From Bacteroidia bacterium (GTDB taxonomy: Bacteria; Bacteroidota; Bacteroidia; Bacteroidales; VadinHA17), in assembly GCA_026391595.1 (NCBI GenBank), contig JAPLDY010000089.1, positions 1 through 43,503 of the forward strand: a stretch of DNA of 43,503 bases, in the 5' to 3' direction. The position numbers were made by a program, and so were the translations under genes. Shown here piece by piece: positions 16,236 to 24,449 of the stretch. Every line of letters starts with the position of its first letter. The stretch's first letter is position 1. The notes beneath the pieces were generated by a model. That model did not search any database. It was not told where the DNA came from and saw only the letters and a list, made by a program, of their open reading frames with translations.

Positions 16236-17096
16236 ATGGAACGAGGCAGGAGATTACCTGAGTGGCTTAAGATGCAACGGGCTAGTGGGGAGAATTACTC
16301 AAGGGTAAAACACCTGGTCAGAGATAATAACCTCCATACCATTTGTACCAGCGGAAACTGTCCCAATATAGGTGAATGCTGGAATGCAGGAACAGCCACT
16401 TTCATGATACTCGGAGATATCTGTACGAGGGCATGCAAATTCTGCAATACAAAAACCGGGAAACCTCTTCCTCCAGATCCTGGCGAGCCAAAAAGACTGG
16501 CTGAATCGATTAAAACACTTAAGCTCAGACATACAGTTATCACCTCTGTCGACCGCGACGATCTAAGTGATGGCGGCGCATCATTCTGGGCTGAAGTAAT
16601 TACCACAATAAAAAGTATAAACCCGGCACTGACTATTGAGACACTTATCCCGGATTTTGATGCTGTCCCTGAAAATATTCAGAAAATCATTGATGCCGGA
16701 CCTGATGTAATTTCTCATAATATCGAGACTGTCAGAAGACTCACACCTGTTATCCGTACAAAGGCAAAATATGAAAAGAGTCTTGACGTTTTAAGATATA
16801 TTTCAAAGCTAGGCAGACCCTCTAAATCGGGCTTTATGCTCGGACTGGGAGAAAATGAAGATGAAGTTTTTGAAACTATTGACGATCTCTGTAATGCCGG
16901 ATGCAGGATCCTGACTATCGGACAATATCTTAAACCCTCTCCCATGCATATGGATGTTGTTGAATATATTACCCCCGAGAAATTTGAAATGTACAGAAGA
17001 TCGGCACTGGATAAAGGATTTGATTTTGCCGAAAGCTCACCTCTCGTGCGTTCATCTTTTCATGCTGAAAAACATGTGACGCAAAGAATTTTATGA
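16236..17096 (+). CDS. lipA: Lipoyl synthase
   Basis: A radical-SAM enzyme that inserts two sulfurs into protein-bound octanoyl groups to make lipoyl cofactors. The 286 residues show both iron-sulfur clusters: the auxiliary cluster C37-x4-C42-x5-C48 (CTSGNCPNIGEC) and the radical-SAM cluster C63-x3-C67-x2-C70 (CTRACKFC). The C-terminal SSPLVRSSFHAEKH supplies the serine that ligates the auxiliary cluster. lipB follows 33 bases later and recJ overlaps lipB, so the three form one transcription unit starting at the box at 16209. Confidence 0.96.
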   Translation: MERGRRLPEWLKMQRASGENYSRVKHLVRDNNLHTICTSGNCPNIGECWNAGTATFMILGDICTRACKFCNTKTGKPLPPDPGEPKRLAESIKTLKLRHTVITSVDRDDLSDGGASFWAEVITTIKSINPALTIETLIPDFDAVPENIQKIIDAGPDVISHNIETVRRLTPVIRTKAKYEKSLDVLRYISKLGRPSKSGFMLGLGENEDEVFETIDDLCNAGCRILTIGQYLKPSPMHMDVVEYITPEKFEMYRRSALDKGFDFAESSPLVRSSFHAEKHVTQRIL

Positions 17097-17129
17097 TTAT
17101 CTTGAGACATAATAAAGCAAAGGGTTTAG

Positions 17130-17843
17130 TTGAGCTATAGTGTTATATATGAGGATATTGGGCTGAAAGATTACAAACAGACCTGGGATTACCAAACTGA
17201 GATTTTTAACAAGCTTGTTGATGCTAAAAAAAAGGCAGCGGAAACTTCAGTGTCACCGGTAAATCTTGCCGGAACATTGATCTTTGTCGAACATCCTCAC
17301 GTTTATACTCTTGGAAAAAGCGGATCAGAAAATAACCTGCTTATTGATTATATTCAACTGCAGGCTAATGATGCAAAGTTCTATAAAATTGACAGAGGCG
17401 GCGATATAACTTACCACGGTCCCGGACAAATTGTAGGCTATCCGATTTTCGACCTGGAAGTTATAAAGATTGGTCTGAAGGAGTATATCTTCCGAATTGA
17501 GGAAGCTATAATTCAAACATTAGGGGAACTCGGACTTAAAGGCACAAGACTTCCCGGAAGTACCGGTGTGTGGCTTGATCCTGAATTAAAGGGGAAAGCG
17601 AGAAAAATTTGTGCTATTGGTGTTAGAGCAAGCAAGTTTGTTACAATGCATGGTTTTGCATTCAATGTAAACACCGACCTTTCATACTTCAGCCATATAA
17701 ATCCCTGCGGATTCACTGACAAGGGAGTGACCTCCGTTGAAAAGGAATTAGGGGTCAGACAGGATATCGAAAAAGTAAAAGAAGCATTAAAGAGAAAAAT
17801 TAAAGGTATTTTTGACCTCGAATGGTTTAAGACACAAAGCTGA
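17130..17843 (+). CDS. lipB: Octanoyl-ACP:protein octanoyltransferase
   Basis: Moves octanoyl from acyl carrier protein to lipoyl domains, the substrate for LipA. The 237-residue protein shows FVEHPHVYTLGKSG (52-65), RGGDITYHGPGQ (89-100), the catalytic lysine K159 in KICAIGVRAS and the catalytic cysteine C193 in INPCG. The start must be the TTG at 17130: an in-frame TAG precedes it directly, the family N-terminus (Y-E-D-I-G-L-K-D-Y) begins seven codons in, and AAGG lies about 8 bases upstream. Confidence 0.93.
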   Translation: MSYSVIYEDIGLKDYKQTWDYQTEIFNKLVDAKKKAAETSVSPVNLAGTLIFVEHPHVYTLGKSGSENNLLIDYIQLQANDAKFYKIDRGGDITYHGPGQIVGYPIFDLEVIKIGLKEYIFRIEEAIIQTLGELGLKGTRLPGSTGVWLDPELKGKARKICAIGVRASKFVTMHGFAFNVNTDLSYFSHINPCGFTDKGVTSVEKELGVRQDIEKVKEALKRKIKGIFDLEWFKTQS

Positions 17844-19564
17844 TGGAAAAGAAATGGGTTATCAAAGAGCGCGGTGACAGCGTTGTTGTCAGACAGCTGG
17901 CTGGGGCCCTGGGAGTATCGGAGTCACTCGCTAACCTTATGGTGCAGAGAGGTATAACAACAGCTGCCGAATCCCACGCATTCTTTAATCCGAGCCTCGA
18001 ATTTCTTCATGATCCTTTCATGATGAAGGACATGAATATAGCAGTCGACAGGCTCTCCACGGCAATCAAGAAAAATGAAAAGATACTTGTCTACGGCGAT
18101 TATGATGTTGACGGAACTACTGCTGTTGCCCTGGTTTACTCATTTTTGAAGGAACAATACTCTAATGTGGAATACTATATACCCGACAGGTATAAGGAAG
18201 GCTATGGGGTCTCTTTCCAGGGAATTGATTTCGCTGAACAGAATAACTGTAAAATTATCATCACACTCGATTGCGGAATAAAGGCAGTTGAGAAGATCAG
18301 CTATGCAAAATCAAAGGGACTGGATGTGATTGTCTGTGACCATCATTACCCCGGTTATGAAATACCTAAGGCCCTTGCAGTCCTGGATCCAAAACAACCC
18401 GGATGCACATATCCTTACAAAGAGCTGTCGGGTTGCGGTGTGGGATTCAAGCTTGTTCACGCATATTCGAAGATCCATGGCATACCCTTCAGTGCAATAG
18501 CCGCATATCTTGACCTTGTTGCTGTCAGCATAGCCTCTGATATAGTTCCCATAACCGGAGAGAACAGAATATTGGCATATTTTGGACTTAAGCAGCTAAA
18601 TGAATCTCCCAGGATGGGATTAAAAGAGATCTTACGCGAAGCTGAAGTGTTCAGAGCATTGACAGTAGAAGATGTTGTCTTCAAGATCGGACCAAGAATA
18701 AATGCAGCAGGACGGATGGAAACTGGCAGCAAGGCAGTTGAACTTCTCATTTCAAATAACTCGAAACTGGCTACAGGCATCAGTAAGGAGATAAACAACT
18801 TCAATATCGAGAGGAGAACCATCGACAGGGTAATAACCACTGAAGCCATGAGAATGATCTCTGAGGATCAGAGCAATACGAATGCAAAAACGACTGTCCT
18901 GTATAATCCGGCATGGAAAAAAGGAGTGATAGGAATAGTGGCTTCGAGGCTGATTGAGACATATTACCGTCCAACGGTTATCCTAACTGAATCAAACGGT
19001 TTTGCCACAGGATCAGCAAGGTCGGTGCAGGGTTATGATCTTTACCAGGCTATCGAAGCCTGCAGCGACTTGCTGGAGAGCTTCGGAGGGCACATGTTCG
19101 CTGCGGGGCTTACACTTAAAAAGGAAAATATCAAACCTTTCATTGAACGGTTCGAGCAGTACGTAAACAGAACAATAACCGAAGACCAGTTGGTTCCGAG
19201 GATATTTATTGATACGGAACTTTCATTTTCTGAGATCAATGATGAGTTTTTCAGAGTGATGAGCCAGTTCCAGCCTTTCGGACCTGAAAATATGTCCCCG
19301 CTGTTTGTATCAAGAAATGTATTTGATACAGGATCAGGACGCATGGTAGGAGCTAACGGTGAGCATCTTAAACTGGATCTGTGCCAGGAATCATCTCCGA
19401 CGAAATCAGTTCCTGCAATTGGTTTTAACCTTGCAAATAATTTTGAATATATCAAAGCCAGAAATCCTTTCGACATCTGCTATTCGATTGAAATGAATGA
19501 GTTTCGTGGAAGTAAGAATCTTCAGCTCAATATCCGTGATATAAAGACTGCCGAGGAAAGATAG
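17843..19564 (+). CDS. recJ: Single-stranded-DNA-specific exonuclease RecJ
   Basis: 5'-3' ssDNA exonuclease of recombination and mismatch repair. The 573-residue protein has the DHH phosphoesterase motifs: YGDYDVDGTTAVALVYSFL (about 86-104), LDCGIKA, and DHH in VCDHHYPG (about 165). Later come GPRINAAGRME and the DHHA1 segment GIVASRLIETYYRPTVILT, then an OB-like C-terminal part. The ATG overlaps the lipB stop by one base, so it is translationally coupled to lipB. Confidence 0.94.
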   Translation: MEKKWVIKERGDSVVVRQLAGALGVSESLANLMVQRGITTAAESHAFFNPSLEFLHDPFMMKDMNIAVDRLSTAIKKNEKILVYGDYDVDGTTAVALVYSFLKEQYSNVEYYIPDRYKEGYGVSFQGIDFAEQNNCKIIITLDCGIKAVEKISYAKSKGLDVIVCDHHYPGYEIPKALAVLDPKQPGCTYPYKELSGCGVGFKLVHAYSKIHGIPFSAIAAYLDLVAVSIASDIVPITGENRILAYFGLKQLNESPRMGLKEILREAEVFRALTVEDVVFKIGPRINAAGRMETGSKAVELLISNNSKLATGISKEINNFNIERRTIDRVITTEAMRMISEDQSNTNAKTTVLYNPAWKKGVIGIVASRLIETYYRPTVILTESNGFATGSARSVQGYDLYQAIEACSDLLESFGGHMFAAGLTLKKENIKPFIERFEQYVNRTITEDQLVPRIFIDTELSFSEINDEFFRVMSQFQPFGPENMSPLFVSRNVFDTGSGRMVGANGEHLKLDLCQESSPTKSVPAIGFNLANNFEYIKARNPFDICYSIEMNEFRGSKNLQLNIRDIKTAEER

Positions 19565-19617
19565 AAAGCGACCGAAAGAAGAGGGGGAGATGGTGAGAAG
19601 AGGAGAGTGGGAGAAGA

Positions 19618-19682
19618 ATCCACTCCGGGGAAAGCTTGTCCCGCGAAGCTTGAGCGAAGCGGGAGGTTTGGGGTGGGTTTTT
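19618..19682. terminator. Nested inverted repeat between converging recJ and the HhH-barrel gene
   Basis: The outer arms, AATCCACTCC (from 19617) and GGGGTGGGTTTTT, pair imperfectly and end in a T-run. The inner arms are TCCCGC (19639-19644) and GCGGGA (19659-19664). Its place between converging genes fits a terminator, probably working in the recJ direction. The gene-free stretch 19565-19617 is purine-rich and otherwise featureless. Confidence 0.5.
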
Positions 19683-21630
19683 AAAACCAAATCCTGAATT
19701 GTAATTTGAATTCGTCTTTATCCTCAGTAGTATATTTATCAGTAGTTAATGAAGTAAGGGCATATTTGAGCCGGAGTTCAGCACGATTACCAAATTCCCA
19801 TTTAAGCATCATATAGCTTCTTGTTCCTTTTCCGGAGAGCGCCGGGATGCTGAAACAGTTAAGTAAATCATTCTCATAAGTGTAAAGCCTTGAATTCCAG
19901 TCATCTGTATTGAATATGCAATACCTGAACCAAAGTGTGACGGGTACCTGTGTGAAATTGTAAACCACATCCTGCAGGAAAAGCATCCCATCACTTCCTG
20001 AAGGATCAGCAACTTTGTAATCGATCCGTGTCAGGAATGAGACTCTTTCATTAAATCCGTATTTCACCTGCCCTTTCAGTGTCCGGCTCTTTATTTCCTC
20101 AATACCCGCAATGCCTGATCCATGATCGTCGTTGACCAGCGCATACCTTATATTATATGAAAGATTAAAAGTCAGGTTTTCGAGAGGATTGTATTGCAGC
20201 TTTATTTCTGTCCGTCTGGCTAGCGACGGGAAACTGGTCCTGTATTTCAGCCATGGGGAATGACTTATGTCACATCCTGCACTTATAAATAAATGTCTGG
20301 CTGCCTCAAAGATGAAGTTCCCTAAGATCCCCTGCACGTTATTGTTTGAAGAATTGCTGCCCGGACCATTACTGTGGAAGCTGGAATATCCGGGTGTGTA
20401 ATTCCTGAACAGGAAATTGACAGTTAGCCTGTCTGAGGGTTTCAATGCAGCCCCCTGGACCATGGCATAGTTATGCAGGTCATTCAGAGAGAATTCGCCG
20501 TAGAGCAATAACCTGTTTATTAAACTGCTGTAATAGCCCGAAAATAGTGTACACCTGGTCCCGGAGAAAGCGTACAGATTTTCAGGATCTTTTTTCTCCG
20601 GTATTAATGGAAGTGAAAGCCGGCTTTCCGACCAGCAGAGTCCGGCTTTCACATATCTGAAATTATAAGTAAGATTTATTCCGTATGATGTTTCTGTAAC
20701 TGCGTCTTTTTTCAGCATAAGTGAAGCCGTATTGTGCAGGCCCGTTTCGTAAAACCTCTCAGCAATAAGCATTGCAGAATCATCAATGGCAGAAGTAGTA
20801 GCATCAATTTTATTGTGAGAAATGAATAGTGTGATCCCTGCTTTTTTCAAGGAAAACTGTGCGGCAGCGCCCCTGAAGAAGTTGTTTTCGTCAGTTGAAG
20901 TGTATGGTCTTATCTCATTACGGGCGGCAAAATAACCGGGAGCCGTTAGTGAAAGGCCAGTGTGTATTCCGGTATTGATATTCATCCCCTGCCCGAATCT
21001 GGCGGAAAAATCACCGGCGATCACCCTTCTGATAAATCCTTTTCCCGTATAGGAGAGATATCCCGACAGAAAATCAGTTAAATATTCCCCCGGGTCTTTT
21101 TCAAGCGTAAATCCGCCTGTAAATCTCCCTGCAGTTAATTTGTATTTCGAAAGTAATTTGTATGAAGGACCGAGGCAGGATGTATCTTTTTCGCCTGGCT
21201 TGATAATTATGTTGGTAAGAAAAGTGCTGTGCAAACGGAAATTGTCGGTAATAAAGGTATCTTTTTGAGACAGTTCAATAAAAGGGATGATCATTTCAAC
21301 TGTCTGACGGTCGAATCCCGGGATGGAAGCTATCTCAAATACCGATACTATTTTGCCGGAAGTAGTAATATAATCGGCAAGCGCTTTAACTTGGAAGTCG
21401 GAGAGGAAAAAGAGGCGCGATATTTCTGACTCATCTGCTGAATTGATATTTACCGGATTCTCCGACAGCTCATGAAGCTGCTCCAGGTACATATTGACCG
21501 CCTCAGGATTTGATTCCTCCAGCGTAAGCTCCTCTGCAATTGATATTATTTCTTCAGAAAGATCTTTTTTCTGACAGAAAAGTAAAACAGGGAAGAGGAA
21601 TAGAAATAATATCCAGATATATCTTTTCAT
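19681..21630 (-). CDS. Helix-hairpin-helix (ComEA-like) domain fused to an outer-membrane beta-barrel
   Basis: This 649-residue protein has a signal peptide (KRYIWILFLFLFPVLLF) then a ComEA-like double helix-hairpin-helix region at about 25-120 (NINSADESEISRLFFLSDFQ, VFEIASIPGFDRQTVEMI). From about residue 125 to the end it has alternating beta strands with aromatic girdles and a C-terminal strand ending F-R-I-W-F, typical of an outer-membrane barrel. Proteins of this arrangement recur in Bacteroidota; their role is unknown, though HhH units often bind DNA. The ATG at 21630 is preceded directly by a TTG that I do not use. A PorV-like barrel lies two genes upstream. Confidence 0.7.
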   Translation of the reverse strand: MKRYIWILFLFLFPVLLFCQKKDLSEEIISIAEELTLEESNPEAVNMYLEQLHELSENPVNINSADESEISRLFFLSDFQVKALADYITTSGKIVSVFEIASIPGFDRQTVEMIIPFIELSQKDTFITDNFRLHSTFLTNIIIKPGEKDTSCLGPSYKLLSKYKLTAGRFTGGFTLEKDPGEYLTDFLSGYLSYTGKGFIRRVIAGDFSARFGQGMNINTGIHTGLSLTAPGYFAARNEIRPYTSTDENNFFRGAAAQFSLKKAGITLFISHNKIDATTSAIDDSAMLIAERFYETGLHNTASLMLKKDAVTETSYGINLTYNFRYVKAGLCWSESRLSLPLIPEKKDPENLYAFSGTRCTLFSGYYSSLINRLLLYGEFSLNDLHNYAMVQGAALKPSDRLTVNFLFRNYTPGYSSFHSNGPGSNSSNNNVQGILGNFIFEAARHLFISAGCDISHSPWLKYRTSFPSLARRTEIKLQYNPLENLTFNLSYNIRYALVNDDHGSGIAGIEEIKSRTLKGQVKYGFNERVSFLTRIDYKVADPSGSDGMLFLQDVVYNFTQVPVTLWFRYCIFNTDDWNSRLYTYENDLLNCFSIPALSGKGTRSYMMLKWEFGNRAELRLKYALTSLTTDKYTTEDKDEFKLQFRIWF

Positions 21631-21665
21631 CAAATTGACGGGTCAGTTTATATTCAAAGAAAAGA

Positions 21666-21707
21666 GTTACACAGAGGAAATCCGGAGGACCACAGAGTGA
21701 CACAGAG
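21666..21707. repeat. Decamer repeat arm, degenerate type, 3' of the GxxExxY gene
   Basis: In inverse it reads CTCTGTGTCA, CTCTGTGGTC, the degenerate CTCCGGATTTC and CTCTGTGTAA. It ends one base before the stop codon of the GxxExxY gene. Its partner arm is at 22099-22139; together they are element B. Confidence 0.75.
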
Positions 21708-21708
21708 G

Positions 21709-22080
21709 CTATAAACGGAATCTTCTGATACCATTTTTAAGCACCGTTACATTAAAGTTAATCAACAAACCAACAGATTTATTTGAGAATTTCATATATG
21801 TAAGAATCTGTGCTTCATGTACCGGATTAAATTCATCAACGACTTTCAACTCAAGAACAATTGAATTTTCAACAAGGATGTCGATCCGGTAACCACAATC
21901 CAGTCTTACATCCTTGTATACTACCGGGGTTGGCTGTTGTCTATTAATACTGAGACCTGCTTTTATCAATTCAAAAGAAAGGCATTCTTCATATGCGGAT
22001 TCAAGCAATCCGGGACCAAGTGCTTTGTGTACTTCAATTGCACATCCTATAATTCTTTGTGTTATATCATTTATTTCCAT
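21709..22080 (-). CDS. GxxExxY-family protein (PD-(D/E)xK-like fold)
   Basis: This 123-residue protein shows the name-giving motif G24-L-L-E27-S-A-Y30 and, further on, a nuclease-like core D67 (in Y-R-I-D-I-L-V) with E77-L-K79, then QILTYMK. The family is placed with PDDEXK nucleases, but no activity is established. Length is normal, and the reading frame is intact. It is enclosed on both sides by decamer repeat arms: one ends a single base after its stop codon, the other begins 19 bases before its start. No promoter box is seen, so it may be expressed from purE-side or barrel-gene transcripts. Confidence 0.85.
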   Translation of the reverse strand: MEINDITQRIIGCAIEVHKALGPGLLESAYEECLSFELIKAGLSINRQQPTPVVYKDVRLDCGYRIDILVENSIVLELKVVDEFNPVHEAQILTYMKFSNKSVGLLINFNVTVLKNGIRRFRL

Positions 22081-22098
22081 ATCAATGGTATTTGTTTT

Positions 22099-22139
22099 CT
22101 CTGTGTCACTCTGTGGTTCTCTGTGTCTCTCTGTGTAAG
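22099..22139. repeat. Decamer repeat arm, regular type, 5' of the GxxExxY gene
   Basis: CTCTGTGTCA, CTCTGTGGTT, CTCTGTGTCT, CTCTGTGTAA and a final G, then a T-run. It is nearly identical to the left arms of the two gene-less elements at 16100 and 23065. With 21666-21707 it brackets the GxxExxY gene in inverted orientation. Confidence 0.75.
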
Positions 22140-22176
22140 TTTTTAATAATTCTTTCTTTACGGTTAATGGATTTCA

Positions 22177-22995
22177 TCATTTTATCTTGAATATCAGCGA
22201 TACACTTGAGGTTATGCCAAGTTTTTCATGTGTGGCAAAGCTCAGGTCGATTTGAAGAGACTTCAGAAGATAACCCAATCCGAAGGTGAAGGATGTATTT
22301 TCGCTGCTGAAACCTCCACGAAGCCGTAGTTTCTTCACTGCTTCATATTCAAAACCTGTTCTCACGATGAGCTTCCCTCCCGGACTCATTTCAGCTTCTG
22401 CGCCGGCAAATAGCACTTTGCTTAGCACAATGCCCGCGCCAGCCCGAATTGATGAAGGCATCATTGCTTTCCTCAACGAGTTGGGAACAGGATTGAAAAT
22501 ATGCAGGCCGATGTTTACCTTTTCAGAAGGTTTGAAAAATAGCCCGGCTTCATAAGTAACTGATTGATAATTATCATAATCACCTGAAGTTTTTTCAAGG
22601 AAATAATCAATCTGGATCCCTGCTGCGAAATTCTTACCAAGTTGCATTCCACAGGCAAGACCGGCCATCGATCTCCTGAAATCAGAATACCCGAAATGTG
22701 AATAGCATGCCCCAATGGAAGTTTTTCCAGCAGGTATAACCAGCCCGGCGGTACGTGTCCCGAGTTCCCACATATTGAACCTGTTCTCGTAATTGATGCC
22801 GGCAATGTATGAAGTGTTAAATGCAAGAAGAGCCTGGTTACTGAATGAAGGCCAAAAGCCGGTTTTCATTATGCAAACCGATCCCATTCCTGCTTCACCC
22901 GCCCCGGCATAATTCAAATACGGATTACCACCGGAGGCGTTGTAAGAAAGAAAAACAGCAAATAATGAAACAATTATCCTGTGCAGCGAGTACAA
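22177..22995 (-). CDS. PorV/PorQ-like outer-membrane beta-barrel protein
   Basis: This 272-residue protein has a signal peptide (IIVSLFAVFLSYNASG) and then amphipathic strands with the FadL-like start N-Y-A-G-A-G-E-A-G-M-G-S, as in PorV/PorQ and related barrel proteins of type IX secretion; PorV and PorQ themselves help attach cargo. The small size and lack of other Por genes nearby leave the specific role open. The start is the TTG at 22995: an in-frame TAG lies 18 bases upstream, and no ATG lies before the signal peptide. It is upstream of the GxxExxY and HhH-barrel genes on the same strand. Confidence 0.55.
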   Translation of the reverse strand: MYSLHRIIVSLFAVFLSYNASGGNPYLNYAGAGEAGMGSVCIMKTGFWPSFSNQALLAFNTSYIAGINYENRFNMWELGTRTAGLVIPAGKTSIGACYSHFGYSDFRRSMAGLACGMQLGKNFAAGIQIDYFLEKTSGDYDNYQSVTYEAGLFFKPSEKVNIGLHIFNPVPNSLRKAMMPSSIRAGAGIVLSKVLFAGAEAEMSPGGKLIVRTGFEYEAVKKLRLRGGFSSENTSFTFGLGYLLKSLQIDLSFATHEKLGITSSVSLIFKIK

Positions 22996-23064
22996 GTGTT
23001 TCAGTATAAACTACTAAGATACAAAAAAAATCAATCCGGATGGCAGGATTAATCTATTTTATTC

Positions 23065-23161
23065 CTCTGTGTCACTCTGTGGTCCTCTGTGTCACTCTGT
23101 GTAAGTTTTTTATTCTTTTATTACACAGAGGAAATCCGGAGAAACACAGAGCTCCACAGAG
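23065..23161. repeat. Head-to-head decamer repeat element C (gene-less)
   Basis: The left arm (23065-23105) has four regular decamers CTCTGTGnnn plus G; the right arm (23121-23161), in inverse, reads CTCTGTGGAG, CTCTGTGTTT, the degenerate CTCCGGATTTC and CTCTGTGTAA. The spacer is 15 bases, T-rich. It lies 8 bases past the purE stop and upstream of the PorV-like gene, so its hairpin may end purE transcription. Confidence 0.75.
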
Positions 23162-23169
23162 AAGAACGA

Positions 23170-23676
23170 TTAGTTTGTCTTAAAGGGAAATTTAACCTCT
23201 TTGAGCTCCATATTTGCATCAACGATCTTCTTCTTCAGGCTCTCCTTGTATTTAACGATCTCCGCCATAATCTTTTCATCACTTGTTCCGATTATCTGTG
23301 CGGCAAGAATACCTGCATTCTGTGCAGCATCGATTCCGACAGTTGCTACAGGGACTCCGGGAGGCATCTGGATTATTGAAAGAACAGAATCGAGTCCTTC
23401 AAGTGAGGCTTTGACAGGTACACCGATAACAGGAAGGGGTGTCATTGACGCAATGACTCCCGGAAGATGGGCAGCCATTCCGGCAGCAGCAATAATCACC
23501 TTGATCCCTCTTCCGGCAGCTCCTTTTGCAAATTTCCCGACTTCATCAGGAGTCCGGTGTGCTGATAGGGCATTCATCTCAAAAGGGATCTTGAAATCAT
23601 TGAGGATCTTTGCTGCTTTTTCCATCACAGGCAGATCCGATGTGCTTCCCATAATTATGCTTACCTTGGGTTTCAT
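23170..23676 (-). CDS. purE: N5-carboxyaminoimidazole ribonucleotide mutase
   Basis: Catalyses the carboxy-shift from N5-CAIR to CAIR in purine synthesis. The 168-residue protein has the signature IIMGSTSDLPVMEKA at the N-terminus, SAHRTPDEV and AAAGMAAHLPGVIASMTPLPVIGVP, all typical of the bacterial class I enzyme. The ATG at 23676 has a TATTTTTG box 33 bases upstream. It is divergent from hpt, another purine gene. No purK is in the window. Confidence 0.95.
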   Translation of the reverse strand: MKPKVSIIMGSTSDLPVMEKAAKILNDFKIPFEMNALSAHRTPDEVGKFAKGAAGRGIKVIIAAAGMAAHLPGVIASMTPLPVIGVPVKASLEGLDSVLSIIQMPPGVPVATVGIDAAQNAGILAAQIIGTSDEKIMAEIVKYKESLKKKIVDANMELKEVKFPFKTN

Positions 23677-23709
23677 ATATATTGTATAAATTTTACTTCC
23701 TGATTAAAA

Positions 23710-23717
23710 CAAAAATA
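23710..23717 (-). promoter_or_regulatory. -7 box for purE (TATTTTTG)
   Basis: TATTTTTG on the minus strand fits TAnnTTTG, 33 bases before the purE ATG and in the 91-base gap shared with divergent hpt. Confidence 0.45.
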
Positions 23718-23767
23718 AGCTATTATTTTCATATTTTCACACCGGCTTGAAATTCAAAATATCCGGC

Positions 23768-24304
23768 ATGAAAGAGACAGTTATACTCGATAAAAAATTC
23801 AGGGAAATGATCCCCGGCGATGTCATCAGCAAAAGAATTGATGTGATGGCAGAGGAAATAAACAGAGACTATTCGGGGAAAGATGTTGTGTTCCTGGGAA
23901 TACTAAACGGAGCCTTCCTCTTTGCCGCAGAACTTTTCAAGAGGATCAACCTGAAGGCAAAAATATCATTCGTAAAGCTTGCTTCATATGAGGGAACCAA
24001 ATCATCCGGATCAGTCAAGGAGCTGATAGGATGGAATGAAGACATAAAGAATATGCATGTTGTTGTCATTGAAGATATTGTTGACACAGGCCACACACTT
24101 GAACTTATTGTGGGTGAGCTGAAAGTCAGGAAAGTGGCTGATATAAGAGTTGCCACCCTTCTCTTCAAGCCAAAAGCCTACACAAAAAAAATACCTGTCA
24201 ACTATGCCGGCTTTGAAATACCAAACGATTTTGTGGTAGGCTTCGGACTCGATTACGATGGGTATGGAAGAAACCTTCCGTCAGTTTATACCTTAATTAA
24301 ATAA
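23768..24304 (+). CDS. hpt: Hypoxanthine phosphoribosyltransferase
   Basis: Purine salvage enzyme making IMP (and GMP) from the base and PRPP. From the ATG at 23768 it has 178 residues, normal for the family, and begins KETVILDKKFREMI as homologues do; a TTG seven codons earlier is not needed. The PRPP motif is VVVIEDIVDTGHTLEL (about residues 96-111), with ILNGAFLFAAEL upstream and the C-terminal VGFGLDYDGYGRNLP. It leads into the adk-obgE group after a 145-base gap holding a palindromic element. Confidence 0.94.
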   Translation: MKETVILDKKFREMIPGDVISKRIDVMAEEINRDYSGKDVVFLGILNGAFLFAAELFKRINLKAKISFVKLASYEGTKSSGSVKELIGWNEDIKNMHVVVIEDIVDTGHTLELIVGELKVRKVADIRVATLLFKPKAYTKKIPVNYAGFEIPNDFVVGFGLDYDGYGRNLPSVYTLIK

Positions 24305-24309
24305 TATAA

Positions 24310-24386
24310 ACCCCCTTCCCGCCTTCCCCCACGGGGGAAGGAGCAGAAATAATCATTGACCCCTTGGGGGAAATAAGAAAGGGGGT
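24310..24386. repeat. GC-rich palindromic intergenic element, copy 2 (inverted)
   Basis: The ends are ACCCCCTT (24310) and AAGGGGGT (24379-24386). A hairpin with arms CCTTCCCCC/GGGGGAAGG and loop AC lies at 24322-24341, and CCCCTTGGGGGAAA at 24360-24373. Read on the minus strand, the order of parts is the same as in copy 1 at 10431-10514. It fills most of the hpt-adk gap and may act as a terminator or processing site. Confidence 0.65.
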
Positions 24387-24449
24387 AATAGAATAGAAAA
24401 ATATTTTGAAAACTTTGATACATAATCTTAAAATAATTCATTTAATATC

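Noticed and set aside
16100-23161. Decamer repeats as a CRISPR array
   Set aside because: Units are contiguous with no unique spacers, the arms are inverted, and no cas genes are present.
23747-23767. hpt starting at the TTG at 23747
   Set aside because: Homologues begin with the sequence at the ATG at 23768.
24310-24386. Purine riboswitch between hpt and adk
   Set aside because: The stretch is a simple GC palindrome shared with a non-purine locus at 10431, and no conserved riboswitch core is visible.
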